This document shows, in pieces, positions 61,615 to 64,000 of a stretch of DNA of 64,000 bases. A program made the position numbers and the translations under genes. Within the stretch, counting starts at the first letter, position 1. Each line of letters begins with the position of its first letter. This DNA is from DAOUKH01 sp964291475. Its GTDB lineage: Bacteria; Chloroflexota; Dehalococcoidia; SHYB01. The notes under the pieces were generated by a model. That model made no database searches. It was not told where the DNA came from and worked only from the letters and a program-made list of their open reading frames with translations. The stretch covers positions 1-64,000 of the forward strand of contig OZ220063.1 in the NCBI GenBank assembly GCA_964291475.2, read 5' to 3'.

Positions 61615-61900
61615 GGGGGCGGGTCGCGACTCGCCCCTATTGGAGGTGGCGGGTTTCGCTGGCCGGTGGCGGCTGGCGCGGGGCCCCTCGTCTCAATCTT
61701 CTCCCGGGGGGAGAAGAAGGGGGACCGCCCCACTCCCCGACGCGCCTTGCGGCGCGTGCCCTCTCTCAATCTCCCCCAGAGGGGGAGAGGTTTTGGGGTG
61801 GCTCCCAGAGGGGGAGAGGCTTACCGTGCTCGCCCTTCGGGGAAGGTTAGGTGCTGTCCCGCCCCAGAGACGGGCGATTCGTGAATCGCCCCTACGGGAG
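61615..61900. repeat. Intergenic repeat island
   Basis: Modules found are the imperfect palindrome GGGCGGGTCGCGACTCGCCC (61617-61636) and the GGGGCCCCTCGTCTCAATCT module with hairpin (61680-61720). Two CCCAGAGGGGGAGAGG modules (near 61776 and 61804) and the palindrome GGGCGATTCGTGAATCGCCC (61872-61891) followed by CCTACGGG complete it. No gene is seen in the 396-base gap. Confidence 0.8.
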
Positions 61901-61945
61901 GGAGAGAGGGTGGCCACAAGGGCCGCCGCTACGGAACGGCGGCCG

Positions 61946-62824
61946 TTAGGCCGGGACTTTGGCCGCGACGGCGCTGGTGGAGATGATGTGCTTGTTGAGG
62001 CCGAGGCGGTGCGGCTCGATGTTCATCGCCAGGCCGAGGATCTGGGGGAGGTGGATGACGGGCAGGTTGATCTGGGTCTTCATGACCTTGGCCGCGCCGG
62101 GCTGCTGGCCGTCGAGGTTCAGGTGGCAGAGCGGGCACGGCGTGACCATGGCGTCGGCACCTTCGCCCTTGGCCTCGAGGAGGTGCGTCCCCGCCATCTT
62201 CAGCGAGTTGTCGACGTTCATCGTGAGGAGGGGGAAGCCGCAGCACTTCGTCTTGCCGCTGAAGTCGACCGGCGTCCCGCCGATCACGCTGATGAGCTGC
62301 TCGAGGTAGGTACCGCGCTCGGGGTGCTCGTCGTAGCCGAGCTGCTCCGTCGGACGCACCACGTAGCAGCCGTAGAATGGGGCCAGCGCCAGGCCGGAGA
62401 GCGGCTTGGTCACGTGCTCCTTCAGCCGGTCGAGGCCGAAGTCCTCGACGAGAATCCACATGAAGTGCTTCACCTCGGTGGTGCCACTGTAGCTCAGCCC
62501 CTCGGGTTCGAGGTAGGTGTTGATGAAGCTGCGGTAGTCGGGGTCGGCTTTCAGGCGGTGGTTGGCCTGGCTCATGACACCCTGGCAGGTGCTGCAGATG
62601 GTCATGAGGGGGAGGCCGCGCTGCTCGGCCATGGCGAAAGTGCGGGCGTTGAGGGTGTCGCCGAGCTCGGGGTCGCGCTCCTGGAGCACGCCGGCGCCGG
62701 TGCACGCCGCCTCTTTCAGGTGTTCAAGGGTGAAGCCCAAGCGCTCGCCCACGAGTTTCATGGCGTGGAAGAGCTCGGGCGCGCCGCCCTGAGCGACGCA
62801 TCCCGGGTAGTAGGCGTAGCGCAT
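61946..62824 (-). CDS. HdrB/SdhE-like iron-sulfur subunit of succinate dehydrogenase (CCG domain)
   Basis: A 292-residue protein with two cysteine-rich CCG-type domains: YYPGCVAQG with CTGAGVL and CSTCQGV, then YGCYVVRP, KCCGFPLL and TPCPLCHLNL. Such HdrB-like proteins bind non-cubane 4Fe-4S clusters in heterodisulfide reductases. In Chloroflexota, Archaea and others they act as the fourth subunit (SdhE/TfrB type) of succinate dehydrogenases. It starts right after the sdhB stop (1 base apart). The neighbours favour the dehydrogenase role over HdrABC. Confidence 0.85.
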   Translation of the reverse strand: MRYAYYPGCVAQGGAPELFHAMKLVGERLGFTLEHLKEAACTGAGVLQERDPELGDTLNARTFAMAEQRGLPLMTICSTCQGVMSQANHRLKADPDYRSFINTYLEPEGLSYSGTTEVKHFMWILVEDFGLDRLKEHVTKPLSGLALAPFYGCYVVRPTEQLGYDEHPERGTYLEQLISVIGGTPVDFSGKTKCCGFPLLTMNVDNSLKMAGTHLLEAKGEGADAMVTPCPLCHLNLDGQQPGAAKVMKTQINLPVIHLPQILGLAMNIEPHRLGLNKHIISTSAVAAKVPA

Positions 62825-63778
62825 TTACTCTTTCTCCATCTCCTGGAAGATCCGCTTCACGTGCTCGTGGCCGGGCCGCTTATGGTGCACGACCGGCGGG
62901 AGCTTGCCCTTGAGCAGCGCCCGCACCGCCGTCGGGGCCATCCGTAGCTGCATCGGCGCGTCGTCGAGCCCGAAGGACTGGTAGCCGATCTTGAGCTCGT
63001 CGACCCAGCCGCTCTCCGACACCGACTTGGCGAACGAGTCGCTGTGCCGCGTCCCGTTATTGTCGGTAAAGCCAGATTCCTGGGCGGTGCGCCGCAGGTC
63101 GACGATGCGCTCCATGGGGGCAACGTCCTTGGGGCAGACCTCGACGCAGGCGTAGCAGTGGGTGCAGTCCCAGATGCCGCTGTACTTGCTCAGCTCCTTG
63201 AGCCGGTCGTCGCGGGACTCCTGGGTCTCTCTGGGGTCGCCGACGAAGCGGTAGGCTTTGGCCAGGGCCGCGGGGCCGATGAAGTTCTCGTCGACTTCGA
63301 GCGAGGCGCAGTCGGAGACGCAGGCGCCGCACATGATGCAGTTCATGGTGTGGGCGAGGTCGCCCATGGCGTCCTGGGAGGCGATGTACTCGCGGTCGGG
63401 CGGCGGCTGGTGCGCACGGAGGAAGGGCTGCACTTTCCGCACCTTGCTCCAGAACCCCGACATATCGGTGACGAGGTCCTTCACCGGCTGCATGTTGCCC
63501 ATGGGCTCGACGGTGATAGACCCCTCGTCGTCGGTGACTTCGTCGACCTTGGTCACGCAGGCGAGCTTGGCGCCGCCGTTGACCCGCATGGCGCAGGAGC
63601 CGCAGATCGCGCTCCGGCAGGAGCAGCGCACCGCCAGCGTCTCGTCCTGGTACTCGCGAATGCGGATCAGGGCGTCGAGGACGGCGTCGTTGTCCTCGAC
63701 CTCCACGGAGAAGTCTTCGTAGCGCGACTCCTTGGTCTCGGGGTCGTAGCGCTTGACCTTCACATTGACGGTCTTCAA
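62825..63778 (-). CDS. sdhB: Succinate dehydrogenase/fumarate reductase iron-sulfur subunit
   Basis: A 317-residue electron-transfer subunit. The plant-type [2Fe-2S] site is in RCSCRSAICGSCAMRVNGG, with further Cys in LACVTKV. The C-terminal domain has two cluster motifs CIMCGACVSDC and CTHCYACVEVCP. It is longer than the 240-residue E. coli type because of a C-terminal extension (about 60 residues). The start is TTG overlapping the sdhA TGA (TTGA at 63775-63778). Electrons pass from the flavin of SdhA to the HdrB-like subunit or membrane anchor. Confidence 0.94.
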   Translation of the reverse strand: MKTVNVKVKRYDPETKESRYEDFSVEVEDNDAVLDALIRIREYQDETLAVRCSCRSAICGSCAMRVNGGAKLACVTKVDEVTDDEGSITVEPMGNMQPVKDLVTDMSGFWSKVRKVQPFLRAHQPPPDREYIASQDAMGDLAHTMNCIMCGACVSDCASLEVDENFIGPAALAKAYRFVGDPRETQESRDDRLKELSKYSGIWDCTHCYACVEVCPKDVAPMERIVDLRRTAQESGFTDNNGTRHSDSFAKSVSESGWVDELKIGYQSFGLDDAPMQLRMAPTAVRALLKGKLPPVVHHKRPGHEHVKRIFQEMEKE

Positions 63779-64000
63779 TAGACTCTCCTCTCTGGAGGCC
63801 AGTTGGTAATCGTGACCGGCTCGTAGCCGATGACCGGGCCTTCCGGCGAGTGGTAGGCCATCGTGTGCTTCAGCCAGTCGGCGTCGTTGCGCTCGGGGTA
63901 GTCTTCGCGGGCGTGTGCGCCGCGGCTTTCCTTGCGGGCGAGTCCGGAGACGGCGATGGTCTCGGCGCAGACGAGCATGTTCTCCAGCTCCAGCGTCGAG
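63775..64000 (-). CDS. sdhA: Succinate dehydrogenase/fumarate reductase flavoprotein subunit, C-terminal part
   Basis: The window cuts this gene; only the last 75 codons are present, running off the right edge. The block NMLVCAETIAVSGLARKESRGAHAREDYPERNDADWLKHTM, written here as ESRGAHAREDYPERND and WLKHTM, is the family's C-terminal signature. The catalytic and FAD-binding parts are outside. It is the first visible gene of sdhA-sdhB-hdrB-like. Confidence 0.93.
   Translation of the reverse strand, partial: STLELENMLVCAETIAVSGLARKESRGAHAREDYPERNDADWLKHTMAYHSPEGPVIGYEPVTITNWPPERRVY

Noticed and set aside
61946..62824. Heterodisulfide reductase of a methanogen-type HdrABC complex
   Set aside because: No hdrA or hdrC is present, and its neighbours are sdhA and sdhB.

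Overview
This 64 kb window is GC-rich, gene-dense bacterial chromosome. It most resembles a Chloroflexota genome of the Dehalococcoidia / SAR202 type; this is inference from gene content, not from a marker-gene search. Pointers are an LLM-class flavin oxidoreductase, a putative cyclase, MmgE/PrpD, a Rieske oxygenase, a UGSC selenoprotein, a long Bacillus-type SRP RNA with an Alu domain, a Gram-positive-type LexA box, and a succinate dehydrogenase followed by an HdrB-like subunit. GTG and TTG starts are common.

Layout. 1-1.8 kb: a broken cyclase and an LLM oxidoreductase. 2-6.9 kb: chaperones (hsp20 divergent from a CbpA-type dnaJ, then clpC) and an alpha/beta hydrolase. 7.1-15.1 kb: housekeeping genes, namely a VTT membrane protein, ispD-ispF-cysS (overlapping), mtaB, gatB, secG and a DUF62 SAM hydrolase. 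15.3-20.5 kb: MmgE/PrpD, a HAD protein, an SRPBCC protein, and a minus-strand cluster holding a UGSC selenoprotein read through an in-frame UGA and its conserved partner. 20.7-26.5 kb: a CPA2 antiporter, a membrane-anchored XRE-TPR protein and a divergent VWA lipoprotein. 26.6-30.9 kb: Rieske oxygenase, PAS-LuxR regulator, DUF1801, FAD oxidase and a tRNA(CAU). 31-36.7 kb: pncB, a His-rich CDF metal exporter, two SnoaL-like paralogs and two CitE-like paralogs. 36.7-45.2 kb: midA, SRP RNA, rsmA-ispE, aspS, and tig-clpP-clpX. 45.2-55.8 kb: a formyltransferase, a PHP protein, xseB, xseA, an M24 peptidase, aroQ, a Xer recombinase, topA, dprA and two tRNA-Ser genes. 56.4-64 kb: an MFS transporter, a permease fused to an RsbW-like domain, a four-Cache lipoprotein, and sdhA-sdhB-hdrB-like.

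The non-coding spacers are not empty. Most long ones (near 1.8, 6.9, 11.9, 17.8, 47.5, 52, 56 and 61.7 kb) are built from the same few short palindromic modules in different combinations. In one spacer a 161/162-bp unit is tandemly triplicated. In another a 110-bp unit is duplicated between xseB and xseA. One module varies in its arms while keeping the pairing, which suggests selection or mobility as a hairpin.

Functionally the window combines isoprenoid (ispD, ispE, ispF), translation (cysS, aspS, gatB, mtaB, rsmA, SRP RNA, tRNAs) and proteostasis genes (hsp20, dnaJ, clpC, tig, clpP, clpX) with accessory catabolic enzymes typical of organisms that degrade recalcitrant organic matter.
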